DNA of 64,000 nt, from the NCBI RefSeq assembly GCF_047324305.1, contig NZ_CP178740.1, positions 1,922,001-1,986,000 of the forward strand, written 5' to 3'. This document shows, piece after piece, positions 32,563 through 43,473 of this stretch. Source of the stretch: Acerihabitans sp047324305 (GTDB lineage: Bacteria > Pseudomonadota > Gammaproteobacteria > Enterobacterales > Enterobacteriaceae). Position 1 is the first letter of the stretch. Each line of letters begins with the position of its first letter. The notes beneath the pieces are model-generated. The model was given only the letters and a program-made list of their open reading frames with translations. It was not told where the DNA came from and ran no database searches. The position numbers and the translations under genes were made by a program.

Positions 32563-32610
32563 GCTGCGTGACTCATGTGCTTGCGCACACTGCGTTACTC
32601 GCGCCGAAAC
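32563..32610. repeat. Palindromic element in the tRNA-Ile/tRNA-Ala spacer
   Basis: A hairpin TGTGC-TTGC-GCACA (32576-32589) is flanked by direct copies of a GCTGCGTGACTC-like word. It resembles the short palindromic repeats dispersed in many enterobacterial genomes (inference). It lengthens the spacer between the two tRNAs to 207 bases. Confidence 0.45.
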
Positions 32611-32742
32611 TGTCTGCGGCTAAGCGAACTGGCTATCGTACCGAAATCCTCCCCGATGTGACATTGCTGAGTATCCTTAACCGGTGCCCGGTCATAAGCG
32701 CATGGAAAAGAATGCGGTGGATATAAAAAGGTTAAACGACTT

Positions 32743-32818
32743 GGGGCTATAGCTCAGCTGGGAGAGCACCTGCTTTGCACGCAGGGGGTCAGCGGTTCGA
32801 TCCCGCTTAGCTCCACCA
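32743..32818 (+). tRNA. tRNA-Ala (TGC)
   Basis: 76-base cloverleaf with anticodon TGC in CTTTGCACG and encoded CCA end. The tRNA-Ile/tRNA-Ala pair is the type found in E. coli rrnA, rrnD and rrnH. Confidence 0.99.
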
Positions 32819-33039
32819 TTTCCTGATGGGATGGGTGGTAAGATTGTCTGGTTTTTCTTATTTATTTCAGAGCACACTCTTATGAGTATGCTGCGAAATA
32901 CATGCTCTTTAACAATCCGGAACAAGCTGAAAATTTGAAAAAAAACATGCTGAGCAAAATCAGTATGCGATTCTCTCAAAGCAAGCAAACCTAATGATTG
33001 CCGTGTCGATGGCAATCTCTGTAGCCCAGGCGAGGGTTT

Positions 33040-33180
33040 ACTCTCACCAGGGTGAGACTGTGCGAACAGTGTCAGGGCAAGGCGCACGGCGCGCAGCCAG
33101 CGGAGTGGACTCAATGTCCATGAGCATGGCGAGCACCGCGCAACGATGCCATGGCAGTGTGCAGCCAGTCGCAACACAGA
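33040..33180. repeat. Palindromic repeat-like insertion before the 23S gene
   Basis: The tRNA-Ala to 23S spacer has a second boxA at 32903, then about 140 bases not expected in E. coli. A central imperfect palindrome CTCAATGTCCATGAG (33110-33124) sits between GCGCAGCCAGCGGAG and GCGAGCACCGCGCAACG. This style matches dispersed intergenic repeats of Enterobacterales (inference). Confidence 0.45.
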
Positions 33181-33196
33181 CACTTTAGGGTTGTGA

Positions 33197-36189
<2,993 letters not shown>

Positions 36190-36313
36190 ACAACACCTAA
36201 AGTGTTTGACGCGAAGAGAGCGTTGCCCCGAGGGGTGGCGAGAGAATTTTCAGCGAAGTTCCGGATAAAGGCCGATGGTCATCAGTAACAGGATGACGGT
36301 TGGTAAACGAATT

Positions 36314-36433
36314 TGCCTGGCGGCACTAGCGCGGTGGTCCCACCTGACCCCATGCCGAACTCAGCAGTGAAACGCCGTAGCGCCGATGGTAGTGTGGGGT
36401 CTCCCCATGCGAGAGTAGGGAACTGCCAGGCAT
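36314..36433 (+). rRNA. 5S ribosomal RNA
   Basis: 120 bases, from TGCCTGGCGGCACTAGCGC to ACTGCCAGGCAT, with complementary ends forming helix I. It ends the rrn operon; no distal tRNA follows. Confidence 0.98.
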
Positions 36434-36439
36434 CCAATT

Positions 36440-36970
36440 GACGAAGCCCTCTGTGAGAACAGAGGGCTTTTTCATGTCCGTAACCCTGGCGGTTCGCTAC
36501 TCGAGTAAGAGAGTAGGACCACCGGCAACGCCGGTGGAACGGAGCCGCAGGCGACGGCCCGCAGGGTGCCTGACGCAGTCAGGCATCCACTGCCAGGCAT
36601 CCCATTGACGAAGCCCTCAAAGAAAACAGAGGGCTTTTTCATGTGCGTAACCCTGGCAGTTCGCTACTCGAGTCAGAGAGCAGGACAACAGGCGGAGCCT
36701 GTTGAACGCCGCTTGCGGCGGCCCGCAGGGTGGCCGCCGCAGGCGGACATCAACTGCCAGGCATCCCATTGACGAAGCCCTCAAAGAAAACAGAGGGCTT
36801 TTTCATGTCCGTAACCCTGGCGGTTCGCTACTCGAGTAAGAGAGTAGGACCCCCGGCAACGCCGGTGGAACGGAGCCGCAGGCGACGGCCCGCAGGGTGC
36901 CTGGCGCAGTCAGGCATCAACTGTCAGGCATCCCATTGACGAAGCCCTCTGTGCAAACAGAGGGCTTTTT
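36440..36970 (+). repeat. Tandem array of rrn terminators (about 167-base unit)
   Basis: Each unit starts GACGAAGCCCTC (36440, 36607, 36771, 36938; periods 167, 164, 167) and contains a strong GAGGGCTTTTT terminator. Units 1-3 then carry a CTCGAGT-containing stretch, GC-rich hairpins and a copy of the last bases of 5S (CTGCCAGGCAT or close variants). Terminator cores lie at about 36445-36472, 36612-36639, 36775-36803 and 36943-36970. Short reading frames through the array are by-products. Confidence 0.9.
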
Positions 36971-37051
36971 CATAGCGATAAAACAGGCAAGCCAGCAGGG
37001 CAAAAGGGTACCCATTGGTAATAAAATAGCATCTGGCTGGCCTGACGTATT

Positions 37052-39298
37052 TTATACTATTATCGGTTGAACAAATATTGGTTTATTAGCGTCCACCTGC
37101 GTCGCGGAAATAACCTCAGTACTAACTTCATCACCATTATGTTTATCATCAATATCTTCATTTTTATCACCAATTACATGTCCTCGACGGCGAGCAAGTG
37201 TTTCAATAAGACTTTCATCAAGTTTTTTTGCGGAGTGAGAAGGATCTTTTGACTCATTTGATGGAATATCCTTTTTAAGCACCTGGGGCACTGAGGCTTT
37301 AATTTTAGAAAGTAAATCATGCTCAGACGGTTGCCGCCCCAATTGGTCATGATGTTCATTCGAGAAATTACTGGGCTGCCCCGATACTTTTCTTAACCCC
37401 TCCCGCGCTTTCTGAATAACATCCAATGTTATCTCCGGCCGGTGCGGTGGCTGTTGCCCAGAGCTTTTTTTGAGAATTCGCCTTTCCTTGGATTCACTAT
37501 TGAAAGGCGGCGGTGGTGGCGGCGGCGGCGGTGGCGGCGAACCATTGGTACCGCTAGTGTCAGTGGCGATTCCATTATCTTCTGTCTGTGAAGACACTGA
37601 CTTAGAATTATTTTTTCCTCTGTCGCTCATATCACTATTAATATCGCTAGCGTCAGTGGGGATGCCATCATCATCTGTCTGTGAAGACACTGACTTAGAA
37701 TTATTTTTTCCTCTGTCGCTCATATCACTATTAATATCGCTAGTGTCAGTGGGGATGCCATCATCATCTGTCTGTGAAGACACTGACTTAGAATTCTTTT
37801 TTCCTCTGTCGCTCATATCACTATTAATATCGCTAGTGTCATCGGGGATGCCATCATCATCTGTCTGTGAAGACACTGACTTCACATCCTTTTTTTCATT
37901 TCCGCCCGGATTAACTATAGGCTGGATAATCTCAGGTTGATTTATATTATCCTGCGTTGATATAACCATCTTGCTCTCATCTGCGGTATTTTGTTCGTTA
38001 AGCTGACGCCACGGGTAGGGCTCGGTGTTTATGGTCATCTCACTGCGATTTGACGCATTTCCCCGCTTATCATACGCAACGGCTGAGACGACATACTGGT
38101 TGGTACCATGGCTGCTGAAGTCCGGAAATTGTACCTGGTAAGCATTATTGTTGAGGGTAACGACTTGACCCCCTGCAGGCTTCAGCGCGCTGTCGTCCCA
38201 TTCAATACGGCTAATATCATGTTTAGCCGAGACCCTAAAATTAATGTGTTTTCGTTCGCCTTCAACCCCGCTCAGCTCCGTGGGTAGCTGGAAATGAATT
38301 TGTTCCCTGCGCTGATACTCAAGCACAATATTATTATTACGCGCCACAACATCCAATCGGCTGCCGGCCAGGCTGCGCCGCAGCGGCGTATAATGCGGAT
38401 CCAGCTGTTTTGCTAAAGGTACATTAAAATGATAATTTAATGAAAGATTGGCTTTACCCTCTGTTTTGCCATTATTCCAACGCGCATGATCCGCGCCAAA
38501 TGTAATCAGCGGTACCGGAGAATAGGTCAAGCCCGCGGTAAGCGCCGAGGGGTTTCGATACCGTTCATTGCGGCTGAGGGTTACGACCTCAGCGCCGAAA
38601 TAGCGCTCATATTTTACTTTGGCGCCCACCTGGGGGTATGCCGGTAAAAACGTCTCCGCTACAAGATCAAAACCATTCGCGGCGCGTTCCTTGGTACCTG
38701 TGAGTAATGAAGACGTTTTCCAATCCGACAGGCGATAATAGCCGTTAGCCGCAAGCTTAATATTATCTCCCCAGACTTCAAATCCGATACCTGCCCGTTG
38801 ATGATGATTGCCTGAGATTTGCGCGTCGTAAAAGGCGTTATATCCCAGCATCCAGCTCTCGAAAAAATGACGCTGCCCCACACCAATATTGATGATACTT
38901 TTGGCATTATGCCGTCTTATACCGAGCTGGCTGAAGAGCATCCGCTCGTCCCTGTTTGTCAAGGGCACCAGGAAATCAAATGAGGCGCCAGTCAATAAAT
39001 TGTGTTTTATTGGCAAATTGACTGCCGAGGTGCCAGACGGCGTTCCGTGTTTAACGCGCGGGGCTGTCGTGTTGTCCTTGGAGGAAAGGGCATTTTCATT
39101 GAGCGAAGGGATTGATAGTAAAGATTCATGTAATGTATGGTCGTTAAAATTGGGTTGGGGTAATTTTTCCCTGATGGTAATATCTTCGCCTTTATGGGTG
39201 CTGGTTTTTTTAAGTTCCTTTTTTTTGTCAGTTGAAAAACAGCCGGCCAACAAGGCCGCTATACTAATAACGGTAACGTGCCATTTTGTATAAATCAT
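37052..39298 (-). CDS. Lipobox-containing inverse autotransporter with polyproline and WH2/connector/acidic-like passenger
   Basis: 748 residues, facing the rrn operon. In order: lipoprotein-type signal with LLAGC (Cys20); inverse-autotransporter beta-barrel, about 95-325, ending in SLAGSRLDVVARNNNIVLEY as in intimin/invasin proteins; Ig-like domain, about 335-428; three and a half 31-residue Ser/Asp-rich repeats (473-583); 11 prolines (588-598); WH2-like VIQKAREGLRKVSG (about 627-640) and LLSKIKASVPQVLKK (662-676); connector-like ESLIETLARRRGHVIG (697-712); acidic DKNEDIDDKHNGDE (713-726). The barrel should export the C-terminal part to the cell surface. The tail has the motif order of WASP/WAVE VCA regions, suggesting host-actin binding, but WH2 spacing is imperfect and the terminal tryptophan is missing. 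No LysM domain is seen and the ribosome-binding site is weak. The name 'inverse autotransporter' is secure; the actin role is a hypothesis. Confidence 0.85.
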   Translation of the reverse strand: MIYTKWHVTVISIAALLAGCFSTDKKKELKKTSTHKGEDITIREKLPQPNFNDHTLHESLLSIPSLNENALSSKDNTTAPRVKHGTPSGTSAVNLPIKHNLLTGASFDFLVPLTNRDERMLFSQLGIRRHNAKSIINIGVGQRHFFESWMLGYNAFYDAQISGNHHQRAGIGFEVWGDNIKLAANGYYRLSDWKTSSLLTGTKERAANGFDLVAETFLPAYPQVGAKVKYERYFGAEVVTLSRNERYRNPSALTAGLTYSPVPLITFGADHARWNNGKTEGKANLSLNYHFNVPLAKQLDPHYTPLRRSLAGSRLDVVARNNNIVLEYQRREQIHFQLPTELSGVEGERKHINFRVSAKHDISRIEWDDSALKPAGGQVVTLNNNAYQVQFPDFSSHGTNQYVVSAVAYDKRGNASNRSEMTINTEPYPWRQLNEQNTADESKMVISTQDNINQPEIIQPIVNPGGNEKKDVKSVSSQTDDDGIPDDTSDINSDMSDRGKKNSKSVSSQTDDDGIPTDTSDINSDMSDRGKNNSKSVSSQTDDDGIPTDASDINSDMSDRGKNNSKSVSSQTEDNGIATDTSGTNGSPPPPPPPPPPPFNSESKERRILKKSSGQQPPHRPEITLDVIQKAREGLRKVSGQPSNFSNEHHDQLGRQPSEHDLLSKIKASVPQVLKKDIPSNESKDPSHSAKKLDESLIETLARRRGHVIGDKNEDIDDKHNGDEVSTEVISATQVDANKPIFVQPIIV
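37550..37882 (-). repeat. 93-base tandem repeats within the autotransporter
   Basis: Three full units and one partial unit with an exact 93-base period (for example, the word AAGACACTGA recurs at 37591, 37684, 37777, 37870). Each encodes about 31 residues around SKSVSSQTDDDGIPTD. The first three full units are almost identical in DNA, so copy number probably changes easily between strains. Confidence 0.95.
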
Positions 39299-39823
39299 AT
39301 ATAATGCCGTAAAGTAAATATTTCAAGCAGTTGCCAATACTGCCACATGATTATATTTATATGCAGGAAGTTATAAATTAAAAGAGAATGAATAATCAGT
39401 TTTCTCTGGCAGGCTTCACTGCATGTTTAATGATTATTTAATCTATGATTAAAACACAGGTTCGCTCCTTTCAGGGCCGCTTAGCAGCAAAACAGGCACG
39501 ATCAAGGAAATGCCCCCATCGGCATGCCGGGACCAGTATAATAAATAAAAATAAACTCATCCCTCGATGGCCTGTTATAAAGCCATCTTGGGATTTTTTA
39601 AAATACGATTTATCTGAATGAAACGATGATAATTCTCGTCTTGACCTGATGATTGTAATTTAATCTATATAAACAGTTGATAACTTATTTGAAGAAATAT
39701 CTTTTTTAGGCAAGTGATGAAAATCCAATCCACTCTTAAAACTTATTTAAAAGGGATTTCAATGCCCCATCCGTCTGCGTCCGGGATCGCCGTTCGCGCG
39801 CCGTTCGCGCCGGCGTTGCCCAA
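39299..39823. other. AT-rich intergenic region between the autotransporter and mobB
   Basis: 525 bases without a supported gene. It should hold the autotransporter promoter: a TTGAAA/TATATA pair with 17-base spacing lies just before the ATG but would give a nearly leaderless mRNA, so another promoter may exist. A hairpin ends it for mobB transcription (39560-39599). Confidence 0.5.
39560..39599. terminator. Bidirectional terminator-like hairpin downstream of mobB
   Basis: TCCC-tc-GATGGC pairs with GCCATC-tt-GGGA, followed by six T residues on the plus strand and an interrupted T-rich run on the minus strand. It probably ends mobAB transcription. Confidence 0.6.
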
Positions 39824-40357
39824 TCAACCTACGCCGGACTGCTGCTGTACACGCAGCCAGTTGGCGATAAAAATCGCGATAGCATCGGGTTGGTTGATAT
39901 CCAGCAGCGGCAGGTTGACGTCAATCTGCACGTCGCAGGCCACGGCAATGACATGGCCGTCAATCAATGGCCGCCACTCTTTGCCGGTATCCTGGCGAAA
40001 CAGGGCGATTTTAGGCACCGGCTCGTCTTTGAACCCTTCGACCAGGATCACATCGATAAGCCCGCTGTCCATTTGACCGGCCAGCCAGAGTAATGTCGGC
40101 ATCGCCAGGTCCGGCGTTTCGGTCATCAACGCCCAGCGCGCCTCGCTTGCCACCATGGTTTGCCTCGCGCCTGCCTTACGCAGTTCATAGCTGTCTTTCC
40201 CGGGTGTATCGACATCCACGTTATGATGGGTGTGCTTGATGATGCCCACGCGTATGCCGGCCTGGTTAAGCCGGGGAATGAGCTGGGTCAGCAAGGTGGT
40301 CTTTCCAGTGCCGCTGAAGGCGGTAAACGCCAACAAAGGGGGAACGGCATGCGACAT
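39824..40357 (-). CDS. mobB: Molybdopterin-guanine dinucleotide biosynthesis adaptor MobB
   Basis: GTP-binding accessory protein that helps attach GMP to molybdopterin. 177 residues with P-loop FSGTGKTTLL and the following IKHTHHNVDVDTPGKDSYEL segment conserved in MobB. It lies 10 bases after mobA and is co-transcribed with it. Confidence 0.94.
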   Translation of the reverse strand: MSHAVPPLLAFTAFSGTGKTTLLTQLIPRLNQAGIRVGIIKHTHHNVDVDTPGKDSYELRKAGARQTMVASEARWALMTETPDLAMPTLLWLAGQMDSGLIDVILVEGFKDEPVPKIALFRQDTGKEWRPLIDGHVIAVACDVQIDVNLPLLDINQPDAIAIFIANWLRVQQQSGVG

Positions 40358-40367
40358 AAAATAGTCC

Positions 40368-40970
40368 TTAGGTTTTTACCCAGTTCTGCACGTCAAGGGG
40401 GGTATTGAGATTATGGAAATTCGGGTTTTTCACCGGGAATATCACTCTTTCGGCGGCGATGCGGTTAAAAAACAACATTACCTTGCGTTCTCCCTGCGCC
40501 AGGAAGGCCTCCAGCTGAGAAATCAATACCCGGTGGAGCAGCGCAAAAGCCGGATGTTCCCGCCCTCCTGCGCTGGCAAAGGCGGCAAGAGCTTCCCGCT
40601 TACCATCCCATAACCGTTGCACTAAATCCCCCGGGAAAACCGGCACATCGCAAGGGGCGAACACCACCCATTGGGTCGGCGCTGCTTGTAACCCCGCCAG
40701 CATGCCGGCAAGCGGTCCGGGATAACCGGGCATGCTATCGCTCACAACCCGCAACCCGCTTTGCCGGTAGAGAGCGATATTGCGGTTGGCGTTAAGCAGC
40801 ACGGTACCGACCTGGGGCGCCAGGCCGTCCAGGACATAGCGATAAAGGGGGATTTGATTGACCATAACCAACCCTTTGTCTTTGCCGGCCATACGTGTTG
40901 CTTGGCCGCCGGCCAGGATTACGCCTGTGATGTCCGCTTTTATAATAACTCTCCTCCAAAGCCTAATCAT
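40368..40970 (-). CDS. mobA: Molybdenum cofactor guanylyltransferase MobA
   Basis: Transfers GMP from GTP to molybdopterin to make the bis-MGD cofactor. 200 residues by the ATG at 40970. The nucleotidyltransferase signature ILAGGQATRMAGKDKGL and the PGPLAGMLAGLQ and PCDVPVFP segments are present. The start is uncertain: a strong GGAGG lies 6 bases before an in-frame ATT (40946), whereas ATG 40970 has no clear ribosome-binding site. The family normally begins close to the ATT position. Confidence 0.92.
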   Translation of the reverse strand: MIRLWRRVIIKADITGVILAGGQATRMAGKDKGLVMVNQIPLYRYVLDGLAPQVGTVLLNANRNIALYRQSGLRVVSDSMPGYPGPLAGMLAGLQAAPTQWVVFAPCDVPVFPGDLVQRLWDGKREALAAFASAGGREHPAFALLHRVLISQLEAFLAQGERKVMLFFNRIAAERVIFPVKNPNFHNLNTPLDVQNWVKT

Positions 40971-41088
40971 TGATAGGCAGGCTCACATATTAAGATACAA
41001 TGTTTCACATGTTACAGAACAATCATGTTTATCCTGCCTGGTGGATCTTGATACATTAACACTGGGACCTATAGAGAGGGATTGCGTT

Positions 41089-41358
41089 ATGAAATATCAC
41101 CGCCTTAATGAGCTTATCGAACTGCTGCATCCGGCATGGCAAAAAGAGCCGGATTTGAATTTGCTGCAATTCCTGCATAAATTGGCGCAAGAGGCCGGTT
41201 ATGACGGTGATTTAACCGCTTTGTCGGATGATACGTTAATTTATCACTTAAAAATGCGCGGTGCCGACAAAACGCAAGCTATCCCGGGTCTGCAAAAGGA
41301 TTATGAAGAGGATTTCAAAACCGCGATTCTGCGGGCGCGCGGCATCATTAAAGACTAG
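41089..41358 (+). CDS. yihD: DUF1040 protein YihD
   Basis: 89 residues, exactly the E. coli YihD length; small cytoplasmic protein of unknown function. It starts MKYHRLNELIELLHPAW and ends ILRARGIIKD. GAGAGGG lies upstream of ATG 41089. It precedes srkA by 25 bases in the E. coli order yihD-srkA-dsbA. Confidence 0.94.
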   Translation: MKYHRLNELIELLHPAWQKEPDLNLLQFLHKLAQEAGYDGDLTALSDDTLIYHLKMRGADKTQAIPGLQKDYEEDFKTAILRARGIIKD

Positions 41359-41383
41359 GCAAGGGCGACGAAATGAGCGTTTT

Positions 41384-42370
41384 ATGAATATAACCGCATT
41401 TAATTTCAAGACGTTGATGCCGGAGCTTATAATGGATGCCCTGGAAAACGTCGGTTTACGCATAGATTCTGGGCTTACCGCCCTCAATAGCTACGAAAAC
41501 CGCGTTTACCAATTCCTGGATGAAGACAGAAAACGCTACGTGGTGAAATTTTATCGACCTGAGCGCTGGTCGGTTGAGCAGATCCTTGAGGAACATGAGC
41601 TTTCATTGGGATTGAACGAGGCGGAAATCCCGGTGGTGCCGCCGATGCTTATCAATGGATCCACGCTTTTGCAGCATGAAGGCTTTCATTTTGCCGTATT
41701 TCCAAGCGTCGGCGGCAGGCAATTTGAACAGGATAATGACGAACAGCTTGAATGGGTGGGGCGTTTTATCGGACGTATCCATCGCAATAACGGCGATAAA
41801 TGCTTCACTACCCGTCCGACTATCGGCCTGGATGAGTATCTGTATGAGCCAAGGCGTGAATTTGAACGCAGCACGCTTATCGCGGGCAAACAAAAAACCG
41901 CTTTTTTACAATCCGTTGACACCCTAATAGCCGAAGTTAAGTTATGTTGGACGACGCAATGGCGTCCGCTGCGTCTGCATGGCGATCTGCATGCGGGTAA
42001 TATTATGTGGCGGGACGGTCCGATGTTTGTTGACCTGGATGATGCCAGAAACGGACCCGCGGTTCAGGATCTTTGGATGCTGCTTAATGGCGATCGTATC
42101 GAACAGCAATATCAGCTGTCGCTTTTGCTTGAGGCTTATAGTGAATTCATGGATTTTAATCCGCGCGAATTGGCGTTGATAGAACCATTACGCGCGATGC
42201 GGATGATCTATTACCTGGCCTGGATTAGTCGGCGGTGGGGCGATCCCGCATTTCCCTATAGTTTCCCCTGGATGGTGGAAGCTGAGTTCTGGTCACAGCA
42301 AACACTCATCTTTACAGAGCAGGTGAAGCTATTGCATGAACCACCTTTACAGCTTATGCCTACGTATTAA
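41384..42370 (+). CDS. srkA: Stress response kinase A (SrkA/YihE)
   Basis: Ser/Thr kinase of the aminoglycoside phosphotransferase fold that protects against MazF and envelope stress in E. coli. ATG 41384 gives 328 residues, the E. coli length. The catalytic loop LHGDLHAGNIMW and the metal-binding VDLDDARNG are intact. It is 19 bases before dsbA, and in E. coli the two are co-transcribed partly under Cpx control. Confidence 0.96.
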   Translation: MNITAFNFKTLMPELIMDALENVGLRIDSGLTALNSYENRVYQFLDEDRKRYVVKFYRPERWSVEQILEEHELSLGLNEAEIPVVPPMLINGSTLLQHEGFHFAVFPSVGGRQFEQDNDEQLEWVGRFIGRIHRNNGDKCFTTRPTIGLDEYLYEPRREFERSTLIAGKQKTAFLQSVDTLIAEVKLCWTTQWRPLRLHGDLHAGNIMWRDGPMFVDLDDARNGPAVQDLWMLLNGDRIEQQYQLSLLLEAYSEFMDFNPRELALIEPLRAMRMIYYLAWISRRWGDPAFPYSFPWMVEAEFWSQQTLIFTEQVKLLHEPPLQLMPTY

Positions 42371-42389
42371 ACATTTGGAGAATAACTTA

Positions 42390-43016
42390 ATGAAGAAGAT
42401 TTGGTTGGCGCTTATGGGGCTCGCGTTGGCGTTTAGCGTTTCGGCCGCGCAATTTACCGAAGGGCAGCAATATATCCAACTTGATAAGCCAGCGACCGGT
42501 GAGCCGCAGGTATTGGAATTTTTCTCGTTTTATTGCCCGCACTGCTATGAATTTGAACAAAACTTCCATGTTTCCAGTACCGTAAAACAGGCTTTGCCCG
42601 CAGGAACCAAAATGATCAAATATCATGTGGATTTCCTGGGCGGCGATATGGGCAAGCAGGTTACCCAGGCCTGGGCCGTTGCCATGGCATTGGGCGTGGA
42701 GGACAAAGTCAGTCCGCTGTTGTTTGACGGTATTCAAAAAACTCAGACGGTGCAAACACCCGCCGATCTGCGTAATGTCTTTATCCAGGCCGGTGTGAGC
42801 GGCGAGGAATATGACGGCGCCTGGAATAGCTTTGTGGTCAAATCCCTGGTAGTCCAGCAGGAAAAAGCCGCGTCCGATTTGCAATTACGCGGTGTTCCAG
42901 CCATGTTCGTGAATGGCAAATATATGGTTAAGAACGATGGTCTGGATATGTCGTCAAAGGATGTCTACGTCAAACAATTTGCCGACGTGGTAAAATTCCT
43001 GCTAACGCAGAATTAA
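42390..43016 (+). CDS. dsbA: Periplasmic thiol:disulfide oxidase DsbA
   Basis: Introduces disulfide bonds into secreted proteins. ATG 42390 gives 208 residues, the E. coli length, with a signal peptide (MKKIWLALMGLALAFSVSAA) and the active site CPHC in a thioredoxin fold. The cis-proline loop RGVPAMFVNG is present. The start has GGAG upstream. A terminator follows. Confidence 0.98.
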   Translation: MKKIWLALMGLALAFSVSAAQFTEGQQYIQLDKPATGEPQVLEFFSFYCPHCYEFEQNFHVSSTVKQALPAGTKMIKYHVDFLGGDMGKQVTQAWAVAMALGVEDKVSPLLFDGIQKTQTVQTPADLRNVFIQAGVSGEEYDGAWNSFVVKSLVVQQEKAASDLQLRGVPAMFVNGKYMVKNDGLDMSSKDVYVKQFADVVKFLLTQN

Positions 43017-43038
43017 ATACTTTAATGTATTACTTCAA

Positions 43039-43064
43039 AACGCCGGCCATGTCCGGCGTTTTTT
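43039..43064 (+). terminator. Rho-independent terminator of srkA-dsbA
   Basis: AACGCCGG-ccatgt-CCGGCGTTTTTT, 22 bases after the dsbA stop. Confidence 0.92.
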
Positions 43065-43333
43065 ATGCAATTGATTAACCTGCCTCACTAAGTTATTTCC
43101 CGCGTTGCGCCTGTCGGTCTGGAGGATTTGTGTATATCCTTTTTTAGCCAAAAGCGCTTATCATTTTATGCAGGACTTTAAGCGGCGGGTTATATCCACA
43201 AACGCGGAATGCTACTGATAAATATGGGATTAGTGAAAAAATAACCATAACGCGCTGATAAAGAAAGGTTTTTTTGTAAATCTCAACGTTATTAAAGATA
43301 TAAACATATTAGCGGTTTTTTTTACTCACAAAG

Positions 43334-43342
43334 TTATCCACA
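43334..43342 (+). promoter_or_regulatory. DnaA box upstream of polA
   Basis: Perfect TTATCCACA, 132 bases before the polA ATG, with a related TATATCCACA at 43192-43201. DnaA has been reported to stimulate polA in E. coli. The rest of the 457-base dsbA-polA gap is AT-rich and shows no gene; yihF and yihG of E. coli are absent. Confidence 0.5.
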
Positions 43343-43473
43343 GCACGATCGCGCGGATCAAGTCCAATCGCCAGTTTTTTTATCGTCCTTTTGCTACGCA
43401 AACATTCGTCTCAGGCGGCCAGCTGTGGCATGCTACCCCCTATGATGGCTGACTAAAAAGATCGAATTACGCT

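Noticed and set aside
32692..33183. 163-codon minus-strand frame across tRNA-Ala and the rrn spacer
   Set aside because: Antisense to tRNA-Ala and the pre-23S leader. It includes the common mis-annotated 'GAKRDRTADPLRAKQVLSQL'-type peptide that arises from tRNA-Ala complements.
36566..36939. Two similar short reading frames in the post-5S array (ending in INCQASH)
   Set aside because: They resemble each other only because they read through the tandem terminator units; no start signals.
36440..36970. CRISPR-like array because of regular spacing
   Set aside because: The periods are about 165 bases, the whole unit is repeated rather than short repeats with unique spacers, and each unit contains a terminator.
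37550..37882. CRISPR-like array because of a 93-base period
   Set aside because: The entire unit is repeated in frame inside a protein-coding gene; there are no unique spacers.
37470..37940. Plus-strand frame with a polyglycine run opposite the autotransporter
   Set aside because: It is the complement of the polyproline tract and repeats; codon pattern and context support the minus-strand gene.
40857..41358. Longer N-terminal extension of yihD
   Set aside because: Overlaps mobA on the other strand; the 89-residue form has its own ribosome-binding site and matches the family length.
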